Shown: positions 1-12,600 of the stretch, one piece after another
How the letters are laid out: each line of letters begins with the position of its first letter
How positions within the stretch are numbered: position 1 is the stretch's first letter
Source of the DNA: Whitmania pigra
Lineage: Eukaryota; Annelida; Clitellata; Hirudinida; Haemopidae
NCBI GenBank assembly: GCA_021613335.1
Contig: JAJTWR010000269.1
Span: 957,001 to 1,021,000, forward strand
Length of the DNA: 64,000 bases
Reading direction: 5' to 3'
The notes under the pieces: generated by a model
The model's input: the letters and a program-made list of their open reading frames with translations, nothing else
What the model was told of the DNA's origin: nothing
The model's database searches: none
Position numbers and translations under genes: made by a program

Positions 1-667
1 GAATTGTTCCGAGCACATACATCTGAAATTAAGACCATAGCATACAGACTCCGTCCAATATATATAGAAAGGGCATGTATTATGCAAAATTATCGAACAT
101 AAAACACATAAATTTATTCAAAGTTTGACATTCATCACTTTATCATATATTAAACACCTTGTTAAATGTGGACTTTCTAGAGAAATTAAAACTTAAAAAT
201 GTGTTTAGCTATGTCGATTAACTGATTTGATGTTTGCTTACTCATTTGGTCTAACACATATGCCCCTTCCCGAGCAATTACTTCTTTCATCACAACTTGC
301 CATAGAACAATCCTGCCCTGACCAACCATTTTTACAAAAACATTTGTCAGGACCGACACAATCACCTCTTCCCAGGCAGTTGTATACTTTTGAACAAGAA
401 TAGTTACTACAACTAGAACCATCCCATCCAGGCGAACATTGACAAACATCTGGAGCAACGCACAATCCGTGCCCTGAACACGAATTGACTCTTTCGCAAG
501 AAAATTCTGATTTATTAAGGAAAGGCTGGTAAATAACTTGTCCAACTGATGGATCTTGATATTTGTCTTTTATTCTGCCTCTGATTTCTGTAATATTAGC
601 TGAACCCCACCAATTCATTGTACAGTTTTGGGACATTTGTGATGGAAAGAGAGCAATGAAATCATAT
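1..667 (-). CDS. Copy L EGF exon and partial laminin-EGF exon
   Basis: Exon 242-667 encodes three EGF-like modules (GHGLCVAPDVCQC, GRGDCVGPDKCFC, GRGICVRPNE) and differs from copy R exon 28 by only a few residues. The next exon starts at 22 and is cut by the window edge. Its visible codons, CMCSEQF, match copy R (27788-27906). Confidence 0.85.
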
Positions 668-3600
668 CTGAAATGTAAACAAAACATTACAAAAATAATT
701 TCGACGCCCAAAAATGATGTTGACTAACATGGTAAGTGGATTAGAAAATATATTGTAACTAAAATTGGCATCAAGTCCCGATGCGATGACAGAATCTGTT
801 GGAAAATTATTAAAAAACGTATTCGATGAGAACTCCAGTTTATAAAACTTGGCTTTAAGAGATTTTGCTTCATCAAAGGAACTCCAAATCTTAACAACAT
901 GCTTCCCTCCGTTACTGAGGAAACTATTTTGAGAAACGGAAACATTTGCTAATGGCCAATCGTAAGATATAAGATTGTATGTGAAAACATATTCAACAGC
1001 TGACATCTGAAAGAAATTGAACCAATTACATAATCAGACGGATTTCAAGATCATGTTAACATTTACCTTATCATTTATATTTCTGTCAACAATATTACTT
1101 GCAAACTTGTTTCTATAAATTTTAACATCTGTACCGTACATATTTTGCATGGTTACAGGAGTTTTCGAAATGTTTCTGAATTGATTTTCTTGCAGAATAA
1201 CGATTTGCTTGTCATACCATCCATTCCACGATTTAGATATCTTTACCGCAGGCTGGACATTTTCTTCAAAAACATTTTCGTTAATTAAAAGTATATTTGC
1301 ACCATTAACGTCCAAATTAATCCCAGTTGCGTCTAGATTTTGTGCTCTGGTTTCTTGCAAATCTTTATAATAACATCTTGAAATTTCAATGTGTCCACTT
1401 TTTGATATCGATCCTTTAATTGCATAGCGATTGTTTATAAAAGAACTATCTTTTATGATAATGGTGAAATTTGGTCGACTATTGTACTCCAGAAGAATAG
1501 CTTCGTTGTTATCCAAAAACATGCTGTTAACAATCCTGGTGTCATTCATGGTAAGTGGCATCCTGATTGCTCTCTCACATCTAAATTGTTTATTTTTAAA
1601 TTTGCAATAATATATTATATTTAATAAAAACATCACTAATCGCAAGTAATTTGAATACTTTTTAAAAGTAGAATTTGTTATTGTGATCATAGCATAATCA
1701 TAGTTTATATCTGGATGCAGTTTATTCCAGGTTAATCCACTGTACACTCCGTTGAAAGAGCAATTATTTATTCCAGCATCGTTGGAATATATCACAACAG
1801 AGGTTTTTACGTTGAAAGTTATGTTTGACAGCTCCAATTTGCTTGAGTTAAATTTGATTTCATCACTTTCCAGAACCGCATTAACCATGGAAATAGTAAC
1901 TGCATGGAGTTAATCACCAACTATTAAAAGAATGGTTTTTTAGTTGAAGTAAATTCAAATATTTGATACTACCGGATTCATTTGTGTAAAAGTCCATCTT
2001 TTTGGTATTGGCTACATTTATAAATTGTCCATCCACTGAGTTTATTTCCATTATACCTAATTAATCGTATCGAATATTCAACTTATTAGCCAAAATAATA
2101 ATAAAGCTGATTAAAGAAATGTTACCATATGCAACTATTCCTCTGCCCGTCGCAAATTCAATATTTGTTCCAGGTTCTATGCTGAGAGTAACATTAGCAC
2201 TGCAAAAATAGTTTTTATCATAGAATGTATTAGTTATTATTGGTCTAATACCCGGAATGTTAATGTGAATTAATTGTCCAAACTCACGGTATGAGTATAG
2301 AATTTTGAAAAATGTATTTGCTTGTTGCGTTTGGAATTGTGAATGAAAATGTCACTTCTCCTCCAGTCGCTTTGAAAAAATATGTGCTTTCTGATGTCGG
2401 CCTCTTAAGGATTGTTTCAGAATTGTTCTGCACATATATTGCTGGCCATATATTTACTGGCAACTTGGAAGCATCGTTATAAAAACAATAGATTCTAAAA
2501 GAAAAATCATTGTAATTTATAACAAAAATACTTTAGAGAAATAGGCTTCAAGATATACTTTGACAAAATTCTGGCATAATCTCCTAAAATCCATTTATTC
2601 ATAGAAAGATCCAGCATTTTGTAAGAGGATGTGTCCCAGTTTGTGTTAACATAAACATCGTACTCTGATTCTGGATTGAAGAAGCTGTTGTTGGTAATAT
2701 TTGCTTTTAAATCATCGTTGTAGTTGCTAATAGTAAGCGTTCTCAGATTTGACCAATAAACTTTGTATGTGATGTTCATGAAGAGATTATTTTTGACAGA
2801 AAAACTGGCAATGTTGTACAGGTTCAGAATTTCCCTGAATCTGCTGTTAGTGATGGTATTATTTTCAAACTGAAAATATTTAATTGAATGATCTGAATTT
2901 TTAATAATGTTCTTAATTAGTGCTAATTTTAATTATTTCACTCACTGAAAATGACATTCCATAGCGATTAATCAGAAGTACATCATATGTTATGTTATCA
3001 AATATATTTTCAATTAATGATGCATTAATATAGTTGAAGTCGAGTAAGTTATAATCATTATTATTAAACTCTCTCGAGTTTATAAATTTATTTCCCAATA
3101 TTTCAACCAAGAAACATCCTCGACAAACTCCATTATTTAAGGTTACGACAGATTCTGCGATCGTTGAAAAAAATGTGTTTGCCACAATCGTAAAGTTAGA
3201 AGATGATGATCCAACATTTAAATTTGCATATAATGCTGATTTTTTGAAATTCCTAAAATTGCATTTCGATATATTTAAGGATCCAGCTCCATTCCACCAT
3301 ACACATCCTTGGTTGCAATTCTCAAATTGACATTCTCCAATCAAAACCTTCAATTGTCTTGTATTCCCAACAAGATCAAGGTTTATGGCATTACCACCAC
3401 TATTTGAAATTGACAATCCACTTAAAATTACAGGTGTTTCCCCATCAAAGAATCCTCTAAAGTGTACTCCATGAGAAGATGTGTCAGTAATTTCAATGTC
3501 TAAGAGTTTAGGAGGAACTCCCTTTATAAAAAGTCCTTTGTCAGCATTTATAATTTTCACATTTTGCAATATTGAAGATTCGGAATCCCCATTAGATAAC

Positions 3601-6600
3601 CCTAAAAAAGAAGTAGGTGTTAAGAACTTTTATTTTGATTTTACGTATTTAAAATGTACCAGTATCTCTTATTTTACGTGTGCTTCGTGGATTTAAGTTT
3701 ATAATTTTGAAGGAATACATTGCATCATCAGTTGTGTTTGTCGGTTCAACAGCAGAAGTGCTGAGTGTGTTATTATTTTCAATTAAGTACAAAGGCTGTG
3801 AGGCCATTCTGATGTAGAAATATTCTGATGATGCTTTGCTAATCCTTACAAATGAAGAATCAGCCACAAAAGTGCTTGGATTTCTGTTGTTAATTGCCAA
3901 ATCCAAAACTATATCACTCTTATATAATCTGTTCAAAAAACGGTTGAATTAAAAAAAATTCATTTAAAATAACATGTAAGACCGAATTTAAATAAGATTA
4001 AGATAATTCAATGTATTACCTTAAATACCATCCCGGACGTTTTAGAGGCTTAATAGAAAAACAATCAGATTCTCCACTGTAACATGGAGAGATTTGTTCA
4101 AACATCCCATCTTCATCATTTAGCAGATCATTCACCAATTGCAAAGTATTATTTATTTCATTAAAAGAAAGCCGTTTCCCTGATTTCGATTGTAATTTCA
4201 CGTAGTTTTCTGAAATTTAAATATTTTATTGTGTTTTGTACATTTTACATCAATGCATGTTAAATTTTTACATTAAAAACTATTTTATTTTCAGTTCTGT
4301 AATATCAGTTCACCTGATTCTGTGACCGCTTGGCGACACGTAATGTTGTAGAACGTGTAAGTCATTTGAGACTCTGTTATGTAGCATTCTTGCAGTGAAA
4401 ACTCATTATTTTGAGTGCATTGAATTTGAACGCTTGGAGTTGAGCTATTATTGCAAGGAAGTATTTTTGCTTTATCATCCGATGACAGAGAGCTAAATAA
4501 ATAAACATTGGGTAAACAAATTTATTACGGTCGTAATTATAGAAAATGTGTGAAACTTTGATTATAAATTTTCTATATACAGACTTGCACTGAAATTTTG
4601 CTTGTGATATGGATTCTTTAAATCCAGCTTGTCTGCAAAGAACATCAGATGTTGCTTTATCATATGAATATTCAAATAATGATATAGTCTTCCAAACTCC
4701 GTTATGCAAAATTTGCCACCATCCAAAATCTAATTTCTTTAATGAATCTGTTTATTTTGATGAACACAATTAATAACTGCTCTATCTCAAAAGGAGCATT
4801 TCATGAAATTGCAATGCAACAGAAAACATACATGAGATTGGTATTTGAAAATTTAGACCTTTCCATCTTTTATTAGCATCTCTTGAGTTAAATGTGATAT
4901 AATTTGTTTCATTGCCTCTTGCAACCAATGTGCCTTTAAAGCAAAAGTATCATCATTTAGAAAACGATTAAATGTTATTTTAATTCGTGTAAACTAACCT
5001 TGTATGTTCATTCCGACAGAAACAAAGTTTAACTGCACTCCCGGTTCTATTGTCATCTTCAAACCGGTAGGTATAGTAATATCTTCAGTGACCAAATAAG
5101 CACTTTCTTTGTTGTGAAGCACCACATCTTGAGTTAGGGTTCCTCCTATTTCACCACTGGGTTTAATAAATCCTTCTGACCTGAATACCATCCTCGTCAT
5201 AGTGGAATCATTGTACCATGGATCAACTCTCACTTTCATGAGTGTTCTATCATTTGTTTCGTCATAAACTCTCACATTTGGATCATTCACATTCTTTCCC
5301 CAAAAATTCCTCGTAAAATACATCAGTTGAGGGACATCATTACTTGTGCTGCCTAGGACTTTCATTTCATATAATGAATTTGGATTGTTTAAAATATTTT
5401 TCTCTGAAGTCAAGCCAATACAGTCAGTAAGGATGGTGTTTGTAACACTGTTATTTCTGAATGTATTGTTTTTCAAATATACAGCTGATAAGTATTTATA
5501 TGTAGTAAAGATAACATAATTAAAACAGCTCAGTTTAACAACTGACGATTGTCCGGATCCAATAACATTTTCATAATCATTATTTGATATCAAAACTTCA
5601 TCATTTGTTGGATAGTGAACTCCTATCAATTTTACGTCAAGAAAACTCTTATCTTGTTTTAAAACGGAGTTAAAATAATTATCTGTTATGGCAAATTTCG
5701 TAAAATACACTATGGAAATTTGTATTTCTCCTCTGAGAAACTTATTGCCTGTTATGATGAGTGAGTTGTTGATAGACTTAAATCCCGCTGTAAACATTAT
5801 TGCATAGTTTTTGCATTCAAAAACGTTGTCCAAAAGTGTTACTTCATTAGGAGCTCCGTTATCTCCAAACCACAAACAACCGGAATCTGAGGTCAAATTG
5901 CTCTCTTTAATGACTATGTGGGAATTGTAGACATTCATCATACTGAAGTCGTTCTTTTCGTCCAAATGTGTCAAGTTGATGTTAGTTGAAGTTATTTGCA
6001 GAGACGAATTGACAAGTTCGAGAACTGGTGATGCTTTCATGATATTAACGCTTGACAAGGAAGAACCTTCAGAAAAATAAATCTTATTAAAATTTTGTTT
6101 TTTCCTTTATATTAAAACAATAATTTAAGCAGAATAATGTCATAATTTAACTCACAGTTGCTATTAATAAATTTGATGCCGTTCCACAAAGCTTTACCAC
6201 TCGTTAAAGTTACTTCGGAAGCTTTTAAGCAGCCTGAACAAATGCAATTATAATTAATATATTTGCATATGTTTATTAATATAACTACAATTAATAATAG
6301 CAGATTCATTCTTAATACCTTCTACTACAATTCCTATTCCAACTAGAAATTCCAAACAGATCGGACCCTTAATTTCTAAGGATGACCCTTTCGGAATAAA
6401 AATGCTCTTTTTTGCTGTTAGATTTGCTGACGTTGACAGCGTGAAGTTTCCATTCAGGCGACCTAGGATTATTATGTTTTCAGTTATTTAATAGGTAATT
6501 AATATAATACTCACCTGCATTAGTAATGAAATAACCCGGGAGTCCGCAAATAAGTAAGTTAACTAATAACTTTATTAGAGCAAATTTTCAGTTAACGGAA

Positions 6601-9600
6601 CTGAATAATAGAAGTTAAGTGTTTAAGGATTGAGGTACTTAAGGATGCAAATGGATATTTGGGCTTCTAAGTTGTCTGATTCTCGCTGTTTGTCAGGTGA
6701 TTATCGAGAATGCTTTTTTGTAGCAGAAATAGATACCACGTGCCCGAAAAAGATGCCAAATATAATTAAATATAAATTTATTAATATTAATTAATATTTA
6801 TTAATATATTAATTAATTATTAATTAATTTCCAAAAATCTATGTTTACAACAGTAACTTGCCTCCGACGGTGCTGTTATTTTGCGACCACAATTGAAAAT
6901 TTTGGCTGTCCACGATTTCATTAAAACGCTCATCTTTAAAATATGTTAACATCTCGATGAATGATTTCGAGGAATCTCTGTAGAAATCAAAGATTCTACT
7001 GCTAATGTTGTCAATGTCATCCACTCCCCAATAGTTATCGCTTGCAAGGATTGAGTAATTGGAACTTCGTATTATGTTGTTCGATATTTCGTATTTCGAT
7101 TGAAAATTCTTGAATATATTCTTTGAAAGAATAATGTTCGAAAAACTCTGGAGATCAAAATTTACGACGTTTCCAACTAAATTATCCAAAAAAGTGTTTG
7201 TTAGCATATTTATGCTCGTGATTTGGTGACCTGAAAAATATATGCATCCATCTCCGGTATTATTTTCAAATTTGGAAGAGTTTATCTGGATAGTGCTATC
7301 GATGATGTCCACATTAATTCTCAGTGAATAACCAGATGTATTTGTAAATGTGCATCCCGATATGATGAGGTTTTTGCATCGAGATTCTATTGATATTCCA
7401 GTCTTTTCACGTAGATCTCTGACAGTTGAATTCAGAATCTGCAGTGAGTAACCGCTTGAGTAGTAGGAGGAGAATCTTATTGAACTACTTGAAAACACAG
7501 ATGACACTACTGAATAGAGTGGTTCTGTTTCGCAATATTGATAAGCGAATATGGCATGCTCTCGATGATTTGAAAAATTGGATCTCAATACTGTAAAGTT
7601 CATTTTGGTATTCATGCAATCCGATGCATGATATATCCCATAGCTATTGTCTCTGAAAAGAGATTCGACGAACATGAAATTTGTAGAAATTGCATTTGGA
7701 ATGGGTAAATATGTAAGGCTGACTCCAACTTCATTCTCGATAAATTGTGATGATTCAACTCTTAAAGATCCTGCTCGCGGAGTTTCTATTCCGTTCTGAA
7801 CAAAATATATAATAAACTTATGTCAAATATTTTCAGAAAATACATCAGAATTAATAAATGATATTGTAATATTTAGAAAATGTTTTGATAACTTATAATA
7901 ATATATTACAAATATAAATTATATATAATTAATTTGAAATCTAATAACCATTTATATTAAAGGGTAACGTACCAAATTTTGGTAAAATACGCAATCTCTG
8001 ATGATATTGTTTTCGTTGATGCTTGTCATTTTAAGACCACTCTTGCTATTTGAAATTTTCAAATTGTTAATGTCAATGTTCTTTAATCCAGTCGTCATAC
8101 CAGCTCCAACGATAGTAATATGTTTTAATGAAGAGATTTTGCATCCTTTAACATAGATATTTTAATTTCATTAATAAGAATTTCTAAATAAAATGTAATC
8201 GACTGAACCTATTGAATCAGAGTTTATAAATATTCCATTCCAGAATGACTCATCATTATTGAAAGGATTCTTCCATAAGCCCATATGGCTAAGAATGTTG
8301 TTTGTTAAGAATTTAACTTCTATTCCTTGCAATCCCTTAAGTTCCAAACATCCTAAAATGTTCACAGATGTGTCTAAAGCTATCACTTGAAATGCATTTC
8401 AAAATTGGCGATGTAATAGCATATATTTAATTAACATATGTAACATATCAGATCTCCACTTTATGTTTCGTTATCATATACTAAATGTGCATGAATAACA
8501 ATGAAGTTAGTGCGTAATTCTATATATTATTTGGCATAAAATGTATGTGGCCTTAAGGTATGGACAAAAACTTCAATTGGTATTACCGTAGACGGTCAAA
8601 GACGAGAGTGGTTGAGTAAAGATGACCTTGACACCTGCTTCAATCGTTAGAAAGACTCCAGAAGGTATTGTTATTGGGGAATTGATTATATACGGACTCC
8701 TATCTAGGCCCCAGTAAGTGTTAAACTAAAATTTTGATTAAATAATATATAAGATATTGATTTAAGCTATTAACGGTTTAATAACATAACATAACATAAC
8801 ATTATTAAGAATGGTTAAGACGAACTAGATCACTGGTAACAACCAGTGTTCTTAATCTGTCCATATATTTAATATTCTAAATTTTAATATATTTTTTAAC
8901 ATAAAAATTTTTAAATGCAATTAATTAAGCGATCAAATGCTTACATTGATTGTTGTTACTTCCGTAACCGGCGGAATGTTTGTAGGGGAAACACATCCGA
9001 ACAATTCAATCCTGAGAGTTGGAACATTTGAGAACGAAACAGGAATTATGGCAATCCTTGATGCCTGTTATAATGAAAACATATTTAATGTCATTACATT
9101 TTACTGGTTCATTGTCATTTAGAGAATGACTTACAATAAAGGGGTATTTTATATAGGCTACAGAAATGTCATAGCCTCCGTGATTTCCATAAAATTCCGT
9201 GGCGCTGTTTGGATCATCTTTGTTTTCCGTGTAGTATTCCCATTGGTATCCCTCCAGTGAATAGAGAATTTTGAATCTTTTAATAAAATAATAATTTGTT
9301 CCCTGGATGTGGATCTTTGTAATGAAATGAGGAGTTAGGAGATTCACAGACAGGTAAGCATATTCAGGGTAACTCGAGGATGCTCTCCAGAAGTCTAAAA
9401 ATCGGAAAATTTTTTTATAAAAACGACTTAATTGTTTGTAAAATTTGAATCGTCAGAATTCAATAAAGAACATGATGGAAGGAGACAATATCGATCTCAA
9501 ATATCTTTGATGGCAGGAAATAACTGATTTTGTTTAAATTTTCAACGTGTCGCCAGGAACAGACAAAAATGCGATTATATTGCAAATTTAAAATCAGTTA

Positions 9601-12600
9601 AAAGTATGACTCACTGGCATTTGTTTGATTCAATCTTGCATATTTTGCTATATTAGATTGATCCATAAACGTTGGTGCAAATATTTGATCATCTGAAATT
9701 CTCCCGTCTCCCATGCCTAATGGTGATGAGCAGTTTGCAGGTGGTTCTGATCCTTAAAACAATAATGGAATACTGAGTGTTAAACGCTTCGAAAATCAAT
9801 GCCTATCTAATTGTGTCATCTAATAAAATAGCCACCACATTTAGGAAGATCGCAAAACTCCCAGTTTCCATTATTCTGATCAGTATAGCACCATGGAATG
9901 TCTTGATGACAATCTGGAGGGTCGACTGGGTTCCGGCAGTAATTGTGAGAAAACGTCGAATTCACATCAGTTATTCCCTGGTGAATATTTATAAAAGTTT
10001 GCTCCTTCAAATTCAAGGATTATTTGACTTGATAATGTAGCTTCGTAACAATGACGTTTAAACACATACAGATTAATATGATGCCATTAGGCGATGACTT
10101 TTCACTGAATTTTAGTTTGAATTATGATACTGTTTAGCTTGATTCAGCATTGCTAATGAGTCAAAAAAACTTCTTTGAAACGTCCAACATTCCAAGCTCA
10201 ATCACCTTAAGTCTTAAAACTATGGCATAACAAAATCATCAACATGGTAAGTTCACTGAGGAGGTTAAATTTTTTCTAAACAATTATTGAATATTCCCAT
10301 AAGAATCGTTAATTAATTTATTTGCCACAAAAATAAAAATAAAATTATTTCATTGTCATTAAAAAGCCCAATAACTCGTAACATAATATTTTGTCGAATA
10401 ATAGGCATTGAATAATAAACGTGGTTTCGGAATAATTAAGTTTATATTGCTAATGTAACTAAATTTATATTTAATTTATGTGCTATAAAACGTATCTCGG
10501 TAATCACCTGACTTGACAATCTATGAGAGTCCAAACAACTTAGAAGCCAAAATATCCATTCGCGTTCTTAAGTACCTCAAATCCTTCCGTTATTTATTTC
10601 AGTTAACTGAATACTTGCTCTAATAAACTTATTAGTTAACTTGCTAATTCGGGGGCTATTATTTCAATATTTATACATATTTAAAGTCACAATAGCATGA
10701 ATAATGCATGAGTGATGTCACTTCATTCATATTTGCTTGGCAACCAGTTTTATAAAAAAATATTTAAATACTTAAGTAAAAATACAAGTAACACCTCTCA
10801 AATTTTTAAAATAGAAGTTTTTTGTTTAAAGATGGACTTAAGTAAAAGTAAAACGTAGCAACATTTAAAAGTTACTTTAAAAGTCAAAAGTAAAAGTACT
10901 GATGTCGGTTTTGATCTTAGATATTTCCATGTTTAAATGTTACTGTACTTGAGCATCAGTTGTTAAAAGTACCAACTGTTAGTAATAACAGTTATTACGT
11001 AATTATGCAATAACATTCGCACTAATGAAAGTTATTATTCTTTATTTTTCTTCATTCAATGTACAATCACAAATTAGTCACCAATGCTTGTTAACTTTCA
11101 ACATAACCAAGTCCTCAAACACTAGGACGGATCTAGAACACTTTGGCGGGGCCACATACTGAGACCAGTGGGCAGATTTAGGTGATTTTAGCTACTAAAC
11201 TTTTTGTCGAAAGTTGTAAATTATTGAAATAATTTTTAAAAAATTAAATTAAAATATATTATTTTTAATTATAATTTTTTTATTAATTTTTATTTAATAA
11301 ATTAAATGGATTTACTTAATTTTTTCTTATATTTTCCGAATGACGGAGAGGGCCGTGGTCTCCCGCCTCCTTTATATCCGCCATGCTCAGGCAGTTTATC
11401 ATCCATTTTAGCTCGACGGCTGCTCACTGTCAGACCGGCACAGCTGAATAAACGTTCGACAGCTGCACAAGCTGATAAAGGAGTGTTCAACTGGATCAAC
11501 TGTCGTTGCCTCTTTTTTTAATTTTTTTTACGTGCATTTCTTGTCAACTTTTCGTATTCCGAAGCATGTGCTGGATGCATGTTCCATGTTTTTATTCAAG
11601 TTAGACGGAGAAATTAAAAATGCTGAACGCTTAGTACTCTTTTGTTTGCACAGCAGGCATTTACAACTTGTAAACTTGCAAGTTTTGGCTTCCCTCGATT
11701 CAAAGCTGAACAACGCGATTAAATATGGCCACAGGTGCTATTCATTGTTGTCCTGCTTATCTTCGATATCGATGTTCCAATTGGATTCTCTAATACTATA
11801 TTCACTAATATATATATATATTAATAATTATAATTTATTATTAAAAATAATTAATTAAAGTTTAAAATAACCATAAGACATTTTAATTAATACCTAGTCT
11901 TATTTACGTTATTTTGTAACGCCTTGCGGCGGACAAGTAACGGAGTAAAAGTATCACATTAAAATCAGAAAATATTACTTTGTTGGAAGTAAAAAGTTCC
12001 GAACATTTTCTGTACGTTGTTACAAGTAAATAAAACTACAGCACTGCTTAAGTACAGTAACGCGTTACATTTACTTCGTTACTGCACAACACTGTAACCA
12101 TGTATTGCCAATCAGTTTATTTATTGATTTATTTATAAGAACTCAAGATTTCTCAGACAATTTATAATTCGAGAGTTTATAAACACTTGAGCAATTGGTT
12201 AGCCAAGCAAAATAAATCAAATGGCATTCAGTGCCGGATGTAAGGTTGTTCAAGACGTGCACTGTGCCCCAAACCAATCAAGTAACTTATTCTTCTTCTT
12301 TCTTTTTTTTTTTTGCAAATAGTTTTAAAAAGTTGAAGAAAAGCAGAAAATTATAATGTTAATACTTTAGAAAATTTTGTATCTAAACATGTATTTTGTA
12401 CCGCGGCTTCTGACCGGTTTTTGTCTTCCAGAATCAAATTGTGAATGAATAAACGACCGAAATTGAAAGCATTGCCGTGACAGCATTTATGACCTGTTTG
12501 CCTAAAGCTGACTTTGAAGACATTGAACAATGAGCTATGCATAAATTCTTAGATTCAATCTCCATTCGAGTGTGGGTCATGACCCGTTTCTTGAAAAATG

